Positions 1 to 6,361 are shown, counted from the stretch's first letter. The stretch: DNA of 8,469 bases from Nitrospirota bacterium (GCA_013151555.1 JAADIA010000054.1:1-8469), one strand, 5' to 3'. Notes: generated by a model not told the origin, from the letters alone. Translations and numbers: made by a program.

Positions 1-1669
1 AAGCCATTCCGCTAATCATTTGATTAACCGCTACTCCCGCGGGAACCATGGGAAAAACGTTTTCTTCCGGAGCAACCTGAAAATCAAGGACTACCGGCCT
101 GGGTAAGGAAAGGGCTTTCCTGATCGCCGGATTCACTTCTGCTTTTCTTTTCACCCGGATGCCAATGGCTCCGTAAGCCTCAGCTACCTTCACAAAGTCC
201 GGGCCTCCAGCCAGGTTAGTGCAAGAATAGCGTTTCTTATAAAAGAGTTCCTGCCACTGACGAACCATTCCTAAATAACCGTTATTCAGGATAGCCACCT
301 TGACCGGAACCTTATTGATAACCGCAGTAGCCAGTTCTTGAATGTTCATCTGGAAACTTCCGTCTCCGGCAATATCGAAGACTACCTTATCAGGACACCC
401 AATCTGGGCTCCAATAGCGGCCGGAAAACCATAACCCATCGTTCCCAACCCTCCGGAGGAGAGAAAAGTTCCCGGCTTGGTATATTTATAGAATTGAGCT
501 GCCCACATCTGGTTTTGCCCCACTTCGGTACAGATAATGGCTTCTCCCTTGGTAACTTTATAAATCTCCTCGATAACGAACTGAGGTTTTAGTTCCCCCT
601 TGCCTTCATAGGTGAGCGGATACTCTTTCTTCCATTGTCTTATTTGCTTCTGCCAGGGGGCATAATCTCCTTTCTTGATTAACTTATTTAATTCCTGAAG
701 AACGTTTTTTACATCCCCGACAATGGGAATATCAACCTGAACGTTCTTACTGATGGAGGAAGGGTCTATATCAATATGAATGATTTTGGCATGGGGAGCA
801 AATTCGTCCAGCTTCCCGGTAACCCGGTCATCAAACCGGGCTCCAATGGCGATAATTAAATCCGATTCCATAATTGCATAGTTAGCATAATGAGTCCCGT
901 GCATTCCCAACATTCCCAGGGAGAGAGGATCGGTTTCCGGAAAACCCCCTAATCCCATCAGCGTAGTAGTTACAGGAATATTAGCTTTCTTGGCTAACTT
1001 CGTTAATTGCGAAGCTGCTCCCGAGAGGATAACTCCTCCCCCGGCATAAATTAGAGGTTTAGCAGCCCGGTAAATAGCCTCGGCAGCCTTCTTAATTTGC
1101 TGAGGATGGCCGGAATAAGTGGGCTTGTAACTTTTCATCTCCACTTTCCGGGGATAGTTGTATTCGGTTTCGGCTATCTGGACATCCTTGGGGATATCAA
1201 TAAGCACCGGCCCCGGCCTTCCCGTGGAGGCGATATGGAAAGCTTCCTTCATTACCCGGGGTAAATCTTTGACGTCCTTCACCAGGTAGTTATGTTTGGT
1301 AATAGGACGGGTGATTCCGGTAACATCAGCTTCCTGGAAGGCATCGTTGCCAATCATGGAAGTGAATACCTGACCGGTTATGGCCACCATGGGAATGGAA
1401 TCCATGTTAGCGGTAGCAATTCCCGTAACCAGATTGGTAGCTCCCGGTCCCGAGGTAGCTATACAGACACCCACTTTTCCCGTTGCCCGGGCATAGCCAT
1501 CGGCCATATGCGCAGCTCCTTGCTCATGCCGGGTGGGGATAAACTTCAAGGGAGCATCGTACAAGACATCAAATATCGGTAGGACAGCTCCTCCCAGAAT
1601 GCCAAAGGCCGTATCCACTCCTTCTTTAAGTAAAGCATCAATGACAATTTCAGCGCCCGTCTTCTTCAC
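1..1669 (-). CDS. ilvB: Acetolactate synthase, large (catalytic) subunit; C-terminus cut by window edge
   Basis: This ThDP-dependent enzyme condenses two pyruvates to acetolactate, or pyruvate and 2-oxobutyrate to acetohydroxybutyrate, the first common step of branched-chain amino acid synthesis. About 556 residues are visible, so only a short C-terminal tail should be missing for this family. In order I read the N-terminal ThDP domain with the catalytic glutamate E49 in RHEQGA, the GPGATNL loop near residues 74-80, the central FAD-type domain with RFDDRVTG at 278-285, and the C-terminal ThDP-binding motif beginning GDG at 435-437 and ending at the Asn pair 462-463. The start is GTG at 1669, preceded by AAGGAG with a good spacing; no better in-frame start is close. 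It lies 307 bases downstream of ilvD on the same strand. A regulatory subunit gene (ilvN) would be expected next but is outside the window. Confidence 0.96.
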   Translation of the reverse strand, partial: MKKTGAEIVIDALLKEGVDTAFGILGGAVLPIFDVLYDAPLKFIPTRHEQGAAHMADGYARATGKVGVCIATSGPGATNLVTGIATANMDSIPMVAITGQVFTSMIGNDAFQEADVTGITRPITKHNYLVKDVKDLPRVMKEAFHIASTGRPGPVLIDIPKDVQIAETEYNYPRKVEMKSYKPTYSGHPQQIKKAAEAIYRAAKPLIYAGGGVILSGAASQLTKLAKKANIPVTTTLMGLGGFPETDPLSLGMLGMHGTHYANYAIMESDLIIAIGARFDDRVTGKLDEFAPHAKIIHIDIDPSSISKNVQVDIPIVGDVKNVLQELNKLIKKGDYAPWQKQIRQWKKEYPLTYEGKGELKPQFVIEEIYKVTKGEAIICTEVGQNQMWAAQFYKYTKPGTFLSSGGLGTMGYGFPAAIGAQIGCPDKVVFDIAGDGSFQMNIQELATAVINKVPVKVAILNNGYLGMVRQWQELFYKKRYSCTNLAGGPDFVKVAEAYGAIGIRVKRKAEVNPAIRKALSLPRPVVLDFQVAPEENVFPMVPAGVAVNQMISGMA

Positions 1670-1680
1670 TTTTTTACTCC

Positions 1681-1710
1681 TTAATTCGTCCGCATAGGCG
1701 GACGAATTAA
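1681..1710 (-). repeat. Perfect 13-bp inverted repeat (hairpin) directly before ilvB ribosome binding site
   Basis: The arms TTAATTCGTCCGC and GCGGACGAATTAA pair perfectly around a 4-base loop. In the ilvB mRNA the hairpin ends where AAGGAG begins, so it could present or protect the ribosome binding site. It is followed by A-rich sequence rather than a T run, so it does not look like an intrinsic terminator. It resembles the weaker palindrome at 1776-1800 (both have GTCC...GGAC arms), which suggests a dispersed repeat family. Confidence 0.75.
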
Positions 1711-1721
1711 CTCCGAAGCTT

Positions 1722-1752
1722 AAGGGGAAATTATCGCAGAAAATTTCCCCTT
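1722..1752. repeat. 11-bp perfect inverted repeat over the ilvB promoter core, operator-like
   Basis: AAGGGGAAATT (1722-1732) and AATTTCCCCTT (1742-1752) are perfect inverted copies around 9 bases. The repeat fills the spacer and overlaps the -10 box of the predicted ilvB promoter, a position typical of a repressor operator. The same bases could also form an RNA hairpin in transcripts reading through from ilvD. No regulator can be named from the sequence. Confidence 0.45.
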
Positions 1753-1758
1753 TGTCTA
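1730..1758 (-). promoter_or_regulatory. Likely sigma70-type promoter for ilvB
   Basis: On the minus strand TAGACA (1758-1753) is followed after 17 bases by GATAAT (1735-1730), each matching five of six consensus positions. Transcription would start near 1723, giving a leader of about 53 bases that contains the 1681-1710 hairpin and the ribosome binding site. ilvB could thus be expressed apart from ilvD. Confidence 0.5.
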
Positions 1759-1816
1759 AGCAAAGGAGTAATAGCATCCGTCCACCTCAGAAGGACAGAT
1801 AATCAGTGTAAATTCT

Positions 1817-1934
1817 CCCGATAGCGACAAGAAAATTTAGAATAAACTTTTCCCTAGCAATCGCTTTGCGATTTCAGGGACTATATCCCGGAAATGCTTT
1901 GCATTTCTCGGGGCGCAGCGTTTTTGCTATCGGG
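1817..1934. repeat. Foldable palindromic element with 9-bp terminal inverted repeats
   Basis: CCCGATAGC (1817-1825) and GCTATCGGG (1926-1934) enclose two hairpins built on the same plan. One (1851-1880) has AATCGC-TTT-GCGATT extended by TCCCT/AGGGA; the other (1887-1912) has GAAATGC-TTT-GCATTTC extended by CCCG/CGGG. Together they give a clover-like fold on either strand. No reading frame and no clear target-site duplication are seen. It may be a small non-coding dispersed repeat, or a structured part of the ilvD-ilvB mRNA. Confidence 0.5.
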
Positions 1935-1976
1935 GCAAACTCCGACAGATAACTTAGCTCTACTAACTTATGCCTT

Positions 1977-3635
1977 TTACTCTTTCCTAAAGACCGCTCC
2001 GCTTGCTGCCGAAGTTACCATGCGGGCATAGCGAGACAAGTAACCTTCTTTTATTTTTGGCTCCGGCCGTTTCCACTCCTTCAAACGGTTCCGGATTTCG
2101 TCTTCTGTAACGTTCAGATCCAATTTCCTCCGGGGAATATCAATAAGAATTTCGTCCCCATCCCGGACAATGGCTATAGGTCCTCCCTCAGCTGCCTCCG
2201 GGGACACGTGACCAATGCAGGGTCCCCGGGTTCCTCCGGAAAATCTCCCGTCGGTGATTAAGGCTACGGACTCTCCCAGTCCCATCCCGACGATAGCAGA
2301 GGTAGGACCGAGCATCTCTCTCATCCCCGGGCCCCCTTTAGGGCCTTCATAGCGAATAATAAGTACTTCTCCGGCCTTTACCCCCTTACCCGCCAGGGAT
2401 TCCGTAACTTCCTCCTCGCTATTGAATACCCGGGCCTTTCCCTTGAAGACTCTCATCTTCTCGGGCAAGGCGGTCTGTTTAACCACTGCTCCCTGGGGAG
2501 CTAAGGTCCCTTTCAAGATAGCAATGCCACCCTCTTTATGGTAAGCATTATCTCCACTTCTGATAATATCCTCATCCTCGATAATAGCTGCGGCCGCTAT
2601 CTCTTTTATCCTCCGGCCACTTACCGTTAAACTGTCTTTTATATCCCCGGTCAATCTTTTCAGGACAGCAGGAATTCCTCCCGCATACTCTAAATCTTCC
2701 ATGAAATGTTCCCCGCCCGGTCTCAAATTGGTTAAATGAGGAGTATTCCGGCTTATCTCATCGAAAGTTTCCAGGGGCAAATCTATCCCTGCCTCCCCGG
2801 AAATAGCGGGGATATGGAGGACCGTGTTGGTCGAGCCTCCCAGGGCCATATCAATTCTGATGGCATTTTCAAAAGCCTCACGGGTCATTATCTTACGCGT
2901 GGTTACGTTCTCTTTAATCAGCTCCACGACCCGTTCTCCGCTCTCCGCAGCAATTCTCCTTTTCTTTGAAGAAACGGCCAGGGAAGTAGCACATCCGCTT
3001 AAAGACATTCCCAGGGCTTCGGTAACACAGGCCATGGTGTTAGCCGTATATAATCCCTGGCAGGAACCGGGACCGGGGCAAGCTTCCAGCTCCAGAGCCG
3101 AGAGTTCTTCATCGGCAAGACAGCCTTTCTCCCGTTCCGGTAATTTTTCCCAGGTATCCCGCACATAGGAAAGCCGCTTCATCTTCCGTCTTCCTGCGAG
3201 CATGGGACCGGCGGTCACTACAATAGTAGGAATATCCAACCGGGCTGCTGCCATTAACATCCCCGGGGTTATCTTATCACAGTTAGTAAGAAGGATTAAC
3301 CCATCAAAACAGTGCGCCTGGACCATAGTTTCCACGATATCGGCAATAAGTTCCCGGGAGGGGAGAGCATAATGCATTCCTCTATGCCCCATGACGAGCC
3401 CGTCGCAGATTCCGGGCACGCCAAAAAAGAAGGGTACGCCTCCGCCTCCACATACCCCTCTCTCAATGAACCTTTCCAGGGACCGCATATGGATATGGCC
3501 GGGGATGACATCCGTGAAAGAAGAAGCTACTCCCACAAAAGGTTTCCCCAAATCTTTTCTCGTTAACCCCGTCGCATGCAGCAAACTCCGGTGCGGGGCT
3601 CTTTCCCATCCTTTTTTAATGACATCGCTTCTCAT
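1977..3635 (-). CDS. ilvD: Dihydroxy-acid dehydratase
   Basis: This cytoplasmic Fe-S enzyme dehydrates 2,3-dihydroxy-isovalerate and 2,3-dihydroxy-3-methylvalerate to the 2-oxo acids used for valine, leucine and isoleucine. The 552 residues match the family length and the usual MRSD start. Visible landmarks are PSRELIAD near 92-99, NCDKITPGM with C119 and K121 (cluster ligand and the usually carbamylated Lys), CPGPGSCQG with C192, the Mg-ligand region around E440 in PGMREM, and GRFSGGTRG at 463-471 with S466 as the likely catalytic base. The position where plant-type [2Fe-2S] enzymes have a first Cys reads IPGHIH, with Gly46 instead, as in E. coli IlvD. The start has a strong AGGAGGT 11 bases upstream (3647-3653). 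The gene has its own promoter at 3670-3698 and lies downstream of a leader-peptide attenuator (3781-4035). Confidence 0.97.
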   Translation of the reverse strand: MRSDVIKKGWERAPHRSLLHATGLTRKDLGKPFVGVASSFTDVIPGHIHMRSLERFIERGVCGGGGVPFFFGVPGICDGLVMGHRGMHYALPSRELIADIVETMVQAHCFDGLILLTNCDKITPGMLMAAARLDIPTIVVTAGPMLAGRRKMKRLSYVRDTWEKLPEREKGCLADEELSALELEACPGPGSCQGLYTANTMACVTEALGMSLSGCATSLAVSSKKRRIAAESGERVVELIKENVTTRKIMTREAFENAIRIDMALGGSTNTVLHIPAISGEAGIDLPLETFDEISRNTPHLTNLRPGGEHFMEDLEYAGGIPAVLKRLTGDIKDSLTVSGRRIKEIAAAAIIEDEDIIRSGDNAYHKEGGIAILKGTLAPQGAVVKQTALPEKMRVFKGKARVFNSEEEVTESLAGKGVKAGEVLIIRYEGPKGGPGMREMLGPTSAIVGMGLGESVALITDGRFSGGTRGPCIGHVSPEAAEGGPIAIVRDGDEILIDIPRRKLDLNVTEDEIRNRLKEWKRPEPKIKEGYLSRYARMVTSAASGAVFRKE

Positions 3636-3669
3636 GCTAAGATTATACCTCCTCTGAACTTATCCTTGG

Positions 3670-3698
3670 ATTATATACTACCATCTCTACCCTGTCAA
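3670..3698 (-). promoter_or_regulatory. Consensus sigma70-type promoter immediately before ilvD (P2)
   Basis: TTGACA (3698-3693) and TATAAT (3675-3670) match the consensus perfectly with the ideal 17-base spacer. Transcription should start near 3663, giving a short leader of about 28 bases that contains the AGGAGGT ribosome binding site and no room for an attenuator. It sits downstream of the terminator at 3781-3813, so transcripts from here escape attenuation. Confidence 0.88.
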
Positions 3699-3722
3699 AC
3701 CTTTTTTGATGATTCTTGAAAA

Positions 3723-3780
3723 ACCCGGGAATCTTTTGATTACCCGGATTAAGTTAGATTACCCGGACTATCTTAACGTT
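3723..3780. repeat. Three tandem 19-bp direct repeats (ACCCGG-led) upstream of the ilvD promoter
   Basis: ACCCGG recurs at 3723, 3742 and 3761, exactly 19 bases apart. The first two units also end alike (GATT), so GATTACCCGGA occurs twice (3738-3748 and 3757-3767). The third unit runs into a 10-bp palindrome, TTAACGTTAA (3773-3782). Spacing near two helical turns places the copies on one face of the DNA, about 60-100 bases upstream of the predicted ilvD start site, as for an activator or cooperative regulator. The regulator is unknown. Confidence 0.6.
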
Positions 3781-3813
3781 AAAAAAACCCACTACCGAAA
3801 TTCGATAGTGGGT
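3781..3813 (-). terminator. Rho-independent terminator / attenuator (stem 3:4)
   Basis: On the minus strand ACCCACTA pairs with TAGTGGGT, with a CGAA/TTCG-type tip and one mismatch, followed directly by seven Ts. It lies 19 bases after the leader-peptide stop codon and before ilvD. Its 5' arm (3812-3804) can pair instead with 3869-3861 inside the leader gene. It probably also ends transcripts reading through from lnt, since no other terminator follows lnt. Confidence 0.9.
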
Positions 3814-3899
3814 TGAGATTTTATTTCAGGATTTAGAACATTACAAATCTCTTTTCTCTCCCCACTATCCCATCTTTTACCAATAAGATGAGCGGTAGG
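3804..3899 (-). promoter_or_regulatory. Mutually exclusive attenuator stems 1:2 and 2:3 (pause/protector and antiterminator)
   Basis: Segment 1 (3899-3885, in leader codons 21-25) pairs with segment 2 (3876-3861): CTCATCTT with AAGATGGG plus CCTAC with GTGGG, 13 pairs including two wobbles. Segment 2 also holds GATAGTGGG (3869-3861), a perfect 9-bp match to segment 3, CCCACTATC (3812-3804), extended by GAGATTT (3851-3845) with AAATCTC (3821-3815). Segment 3 is the 5' arm of the terminator. A ribosome stalled early in the Val/Ile/Leu codon run would mask segment 1, free segment 2 and prevent termination. A ribosome reaching the stop codon would sit over the inner part of 2:3 and favour the terminator. 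The pairings are seen; the mechanism is inferred. Confidence 0.75.
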
Positions 3900-3958
3900 C
3901 ATACCAGGAGTATAACTACCTGGTTAACCGGCAATAGTAAGGAAAGTAAATTCTGCAT
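3833..3958 (-). CDS. Branched-chain amino acid leader peptide (IlvL-like), 41 residues
   Basis: This short frame encodes 41 residues, of which 11 are Leu, 7 Val and 3 Ile. Codons 14-27 read VVILLVCLPLILLV, 12 of 14 being branched-chain. All six Leu codons occur. The ATG at 3958 is preceded by AGAGG with 5 bases spacing. An in-frame ATG further upstream (4048) is unlikely because it lies before the promoter that would transcribe this gene. The frame is followed by a terminator and then ilvD on the same strand, and its mRNA can form the alternative stems expected of an attenuator, so its main role is probably regulatory: its translation would sense charged Leu, Val and Ile tRNA. The protein itself looks like a single hydrophobic segment (about residues 4-27) with a charged tail, so a small membrane protein is the alternative. 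I do not recognise a homologue by sequence. Confidence 0.78.
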   Translation of the reverse strand: MQNLLSLLLPVNQVVILLVCLPLILLVKDGIVGREKRFVMF

Positions 3959-4007
3959 TTCTACCTCTTCTTTGTTATTACTATTTTCCCTTTTACAAGC
4001 GTAATAT

Positions 4008-4035
4008 ATCTTACAGCAAATCAGAACCTTGTCAA
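4008..4035 (-). promoter_or_regulatory. Promoter (P1) for the leader peptide and, through the attenuator, ilvD
   Basis: A perfect TTGACA (4035-4030) is followed after 16 bases by TAAGAT (4013-4008), four of six matches to the -10 consensus. Transcription should begin near 4001, about 43 bases before the leader ATG. The promoter starts only 20 bases beyond the lnt stop codon. Confidence 0.65.
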
Positions 4036-4054
4036 GAAAAATCGTCAAAAAATT

Positions 4055-5638
4055 TCAGACAGAAGCCTTCTTTTGCTTCAATCTCATTTTAATTAAGTTA
4101 AACCCTATCCCTGTCAAAGCCAGGATAAGAGAAAAGTAAGCAAAAACATCGCCATACCGGGTATAAAGAGTATTCCCTTGCACAAGCACTATTTCTTTGG
4201 TTAAGGTGCCGCGGACAAATATTGATTGATTCTTCACCTTCAGGATTTCCCTTCGGCCGAAGGGGTCGATAAAGAGAGAAATGCCGGTGTTGGCAGCCCG
4301 TACCAGAGAGCGGCGGTTCTCCACGGCCCGAAAGGTGGCCATAGCAGCATGTTGGTAAGGTCCCGCCGTCTTTCCGAACCAAGCATCGTTGGTAATATTT
4401 ACAATGAAGTTTGCTCCGCCTTCTACCGACCTTCTTACCAAATCAGGAAAGATAATTTCATAACAGATAAGAACGGTAAATTGACCCTGAGGAATCTTAA
4501 ATATAGTATGACGTTTACCGGCCTCGAATCCTCCTTCCGGGAGAATCGCCCGAGCCCAGAAGGGGAAGAACCTTCCCCAGGGAACAAATTCCCCAAAAGG
4601 GACTAAATGAATTTTATCATATGTTGTTTCAATCCCGCGAGGCGAAAAAAGGAAAGCACTATTGAAATATTCCCTTTCATCTTCATCAACTTGCTTTAAG
4701 GGAGAATTTCCCTTGAGGGGAGCAAGCCGACGAGTTCCCCCCATGAGAATATAAGCTCCGCTCTCTTTAGATAGATTGACGAGAGTATCGAACAAGTAGC
4801 GGTCCTCGGGAAGGTATCCGGGGATCGATGTCTCCGGCCAAACGATAAGTGCCGGTCCTTTTAGGGAAGCCTCCTGGGAGAGATCGCTATATATCCCGGC
4901 AAACTCCTCCTGCCGGCCATAATCCCATTTCTCTCCCTGAAGGATATTTCCCTGAACGATAGCTACTTTTAAGCTTTTACCTTTTATGTCCTTTGCCAGG
5001 ACCTTCTTCCCATAGAGTAAAGAGGCGCCTACTAAAAGGCCGGCAATCAGGAGCCCGTAACCGGAAACCCGTAACCTTAACCGGAGATCCCTGCCTGAAA
5101 AACAGTCAGCTACGACCACGTTAACCAGGACGATTAAAAAAGAGATTCCGTATACGCCGGTGAAGGAGGAGATTTGAATCAGAGGGAGGTTAAGATACTG
5201 GGAGTATCCTAAAAGTCCCCAGGGAAAACCCGAGAAGAGATAAGAACGGAGCAGTTCCAGAGAGACCCAGAGGGAGGGGAGATAGAGATAGTTGAAGGTT
5301 GAAAGTTGAAAGTTGAAAGTTGTCCCCGATTTCCTCCGGGAGGCGAGGAGGCCGAAGAGGCCGAAGTAGAGAGACAGATATAAAACAAGAATGAGTAAGC
5401 CGGAGATGACAAGTCTATTATAAATAGTAACCGTAGCTATCCAGTAGAGAAGGCCCGCGAAGAAGACGCCTCCCGTCAGGAAAGACAAAAGGAAAGATTC
5501 TCTCCTTCCTTTATCCTTTATAGCCAGGAAGAGAGGCACTAAAGCCACCCAGGCCAAAAGCTCTAAGTCAAACTTAGGGAAAGAAAAGATGAGAAGAAAT
5601 CCTGAGAGCAGGGATAGGAAAATATCTTTCTTAGTCAT
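4055..5638 (-). CDS. lnt: Apolipoprotein N-acyltransferase
   Basis: Lnt is an inner-membrane enzyme that adds the third acyl chain to the N-terminal Cys of lipoproteins, the last maturation step before export to the outer membrane. At 527 residues it is of normal length. Hydrophobic segments fill roughly residues 6-40, 50-100, 120-175 and 193-210, including the typical PWGLLGYSQ and TGVYGISFLIVLVN stretches. A carbon-nitrogen hydrolase domain follows at about 223-480, and a final membrane segment at about 495-515. The catalytic triad is visible: E269 in WPETS, K342 in YDKIHLVPFGE and C392 in LICYE; the conserved E350 is also present. Two loops are encoded by 7-bp repeats (residues about 106-117 and 183-196). 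The start ATG lies about 8 bases past the promoter -10 box with no ribosome binding site, suggesting a leaderless mRNA. An in-frame stop 18 bases upstream rules out a longer start nearby. Confidence 0.96.
   Translation of the reverse strand: MTKKDIFLSLLSGFLLIFSFPKFDLELLAWVALVPLFLAIKDKGRRESFLLSFLTGGVFFAGLLYWIATVTIYNRLVISGLLILVLYLSLYFGLFGLLASRRKSGTTFNFQLSTFNYLYLPSLWVSLELLRSYLFSGFPWGLLGYSQYLNLPLIQISSFTGVYGISFLIVLVNVVVADCFSGRDLRLRLRVSGYGLLIAGLLVGASLLYGKKVLAKDIKGKSLKVAIVQGNILQGEKWDYGRQEEFAGIYSDLSQEASLKGPALIVWPETSIPGYLPEDRYLFDTLVNLSKESGAYILMGGTRRLAPLKGNSPLKQVDEDEREYFNSAFLFSPRGIETTYDKIHLVPFGEFVPWGRFFPFWARAILPEGGFEAGKRHTIFKIPQGQFTVLICYEIIFPDLVRRSVEGGANFIVNITNDAWFGKTAGPYQHAAMATFRAVENRRSLVRAANTGISLFIDPFGRREILKVKNQSIFVRGTLTKEIVLVQGNTLYTRYGDVFAYFSLILALTGIGFNLIKMRLKQKKASV
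5054..5083. repeat. Degenerate 7-bp tandem repeat (CCCGTAA type) inside lnt
   Basis: CCCGTAA, CCGGAAA, CCCGTAA and CCTTAAC follow one another in 7-base steps, with CCCGTAACC repeated at 5054 and 5068. It encodes the Arg-rich loop around Lnt residues 183-196, between membrane segments and just before the segment leading into the catalytic domain. A 7-base period is out of step with codons, so it looks like a DNA-level repeat tolerated in a loop. Confidence 0.5.
5291..5322. repeat. 7-bp tandem repeat (GTTGAAA, about 4.6 copies) inside lnt
   Basis: The unit GTTGAAA is repeated in register, the first copy being GTTGAAG, and ends in a partial GTTG. In the lnt frame it gives FNFQLSTFN (residues 108-116), a hydrophilic loop between membrane segments that is not part of the catalytic domain. 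The reading frame stays open across it. Confidence 0.85.
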
Positions 5639-5646
5639 TAACCGAT

Positions 5647-5675
5647 ATTCTAACTAAAAGCTGATTGCAAGTCAA
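5647..5675 (-). promoter_or_regulatory. Promoter for lnt
   Basis: TTGACT (5675-5670) and TAGAAT (5652-5647) each match five of six consensus positions with a 17-base spacer. The predicted start site falls within about 0-3 bases of the lnt ATG at 5638. It is divergent from the folE promoter, with 27 bases between the two -35 boxes. Confidence 0.75.
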
Positions 5676-5702
5676 ATGAAAACAGCTGGAAAACAAAAAA
5701 TC

Positions 5703-5731
5703 TTGCTATTAAAGAGCGATTATGATATATT
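5703..5731 (+). promoter_or_regulatory. Promoter for folE-fhs-fchA
   Basis: TTGCTA (5703-5708) and TATATT (5726-5731) are separated by 17 bases, matching four and five of six consensus positions. Transcription would start near 5738, giving a leader of about 55 bases. Confidence 0.6.
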
Positions 5732-5736
5732 GGTTC

Positions 5737-5788
5737 GGGCTCATGATAAGTATGGAGCCTGCTCTACCTGTTGGGTGCAACTGAGGTG
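5737..5788 (+). promoter_or_regulatory. Structured folE leader; second hairpin covers the ribosome binding site
   Basis: Two hairpins fill the short leader. The first pairs GGGCTC (5737-5742) with GAGCCT (5755-5760), including one wobble. The second pairs ACCT+GTTG (5766-5773) with CAAC and AGGT (5778-5781 and 5784-5787), with a two-base bulge, and so hides the GAGGTG Shine-Dalgarno (5783-5788) of folE. A 13-codon frame (5743-5784) without a ribosome binding site also ends on that site. This could be a translational control element; I could not match it to a known folate riboswitch by eye. Confidence 0.45.
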
Positions 5789-5793
5789 CCGAA

Positions 5794-6357
5794 ATGGATA
5801 AAAAGAAGATAGTGAAAGCGATAAAGTTAATCCTGGAAGCCATCGGAGAAGACCCTGAAAGGCCCGGCTTAAAGAAAACTCCGGCCCGGGTAGCGGCTAT
5901 GTATGAAGAAATCTTCGCCGGGCTGGGAAAAAATCCTGAAAAGGTTCTTCAAGTCTTTGTAGGGGAAGGACACGATGAGATCGTTCTGGTGAAAGACATT
6001 CCTCTCTACTCTATCTGCGAACATCATCTCCTTCCTTTTTTTGGGAAAGCACATGTGGCTTATATCCCTCGAGGCAAACGGGTTACCGGTTTAAGTAAGT
6101 TATCCCGGGTGGTAGGTATTCTCTCCCGTAGACCTCAGCTTCAAGAAAGATTGACTACCTCCATTGCCGAAACCTTGATGAAAGGGCTCCGTCCGCAAGG
6201 AGTGTTGGTAGTAGTAGAAGCAGAGCATCTTTGTATGAGTATGAGAGGAGTGAAAAACCCGGGAGCTTTAACGATAACCTCAGCGGTAAGAGGGATATTC
6301 AAAGAGAATGAAAAGACAAGAGCTGAAACCTTAACTCTTATAACGGAAAGGAGATGA
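5794..6357 (+). CDS. folE: GTP cyclohydrolase I (type IA)
   Basis: FolE converts GTP to 7,8-dihydroneopterin triphosphate and formate in the cytoplasm, the first committed step of tetrahydrofolate synthesis. The 187 residues are the normal bacterial length. The start region [16 protein letters not shown] (about 19-34) is typical. Zinc ligands are C75 and H78 in CEHH and C147 in HLCMSMRG; H77 and H145 match the catalytic histidines of E. coli FolE. The end region TSAVRGIF (about 162-169) is also conserved. The ATG follows GAGGTG by 5 bases. It is the first gene of a plus-strand operon, 4 bases before fhs, so pterin synthesis is linked to the enzymes that load one-carbon units on the finished cofactor. 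Confidence 0.97.
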   Translation: MDKKKIVKAIKLILEAIGEDPERPGLKKTPARVAAMYEEIFAGLGKNPEKVLQVFVGEGHDEIVLVKDIPLYSICEHHLLPFFGKAHVAYIPRGKRVTGLSKLSRVVGILSRRPQLQERLTTSIAETLMKGLRPQGVLVVVEAEHLCMSMRGVKNPGALTITSAVRGIFKENEKTRAETLTLITERR

Positions 6358-6361
6358 AGGA

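Larger units (their letters stand above)
1670..1976 (-). other. ilvD-ilvB spacer packed with inverted repeats, no gene
   Basis: No reading frame resembling a protein is visible here. Read towards ilvB, the spacer holds: a small stem near 1957-1969; a foldable element bounded by a 9-bp inverted repeat (1817-1934) with two inner hairpins; an 8-bp stem with one wobble pair and a 9-base loop (1776-1800); a stem CCTTTG/CAAAGG near 1749-1767; an 11-bp inverted repeat (1722-1752) overlapping a likely promoter; and a 13-bp hairpin (1681-1710) that ends at the ilvB Shine-Dalgarno. Some stems share bases, so alternative folds are possible. It could be a regulatory leader for ilvB, a cluster of dispersed palindromic repeats, or both. 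Confidence 0.7.

Noticed and set aside
1292-1582. Plus-strand 96-residue frame within ilvB
   Set aside because: It is a shadow of the strongly conserved ilvB frame on the other strand, with no ribosome binding site or recognisable domain.
1681-1710. Terminator between ilvD and ilvB
   Set aside because: The hairpin is strong but is followed by the ribosome binding site and an A run, with no T tract in the direction of transcription.
1674-1800. T-box riboswitch for ilvB (GAGGTGGACGG resembles the T-box core; CTCCTTTG...CAAAGGGG resembles its terminator)
   Set aside because: The match to AGGGTGGNACCGCG is poor, the TGGA would not fit the discriminator base usual for Ile/Leu/Val tRNA, no clear stem I or specifier was found, and the T run is weak. 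Only a covariance search could revive it.
2736-3657. Several plus- and minus-strand frames of 70-114 residues across ilvD
   Set aside because: They lie antisense to or out of frame with an intact, well-conserved ilvD and look like composition-driven shadows.
3833-4048. Longer 71-residue version of the leader frame starting at 4048
   Set aside because: The first 30 codons lie over the TTGACA...TAAGAT promoter, and the ATG at 3958 has its own ribosome binding site; the shorter frame fits better.
5291-5322. CRISPR-like array
   Set aside because: The units are 7 bases long and directly adjacent with no spacers, so this is a simple tandem repeat.
5737-5793. Known tetrahydrofolate riboswitch before folE
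   Set aside because: The leader is the right size for the small THF-II type but I could not align its conserved bases by eye, so it is kept only as a structured leader.
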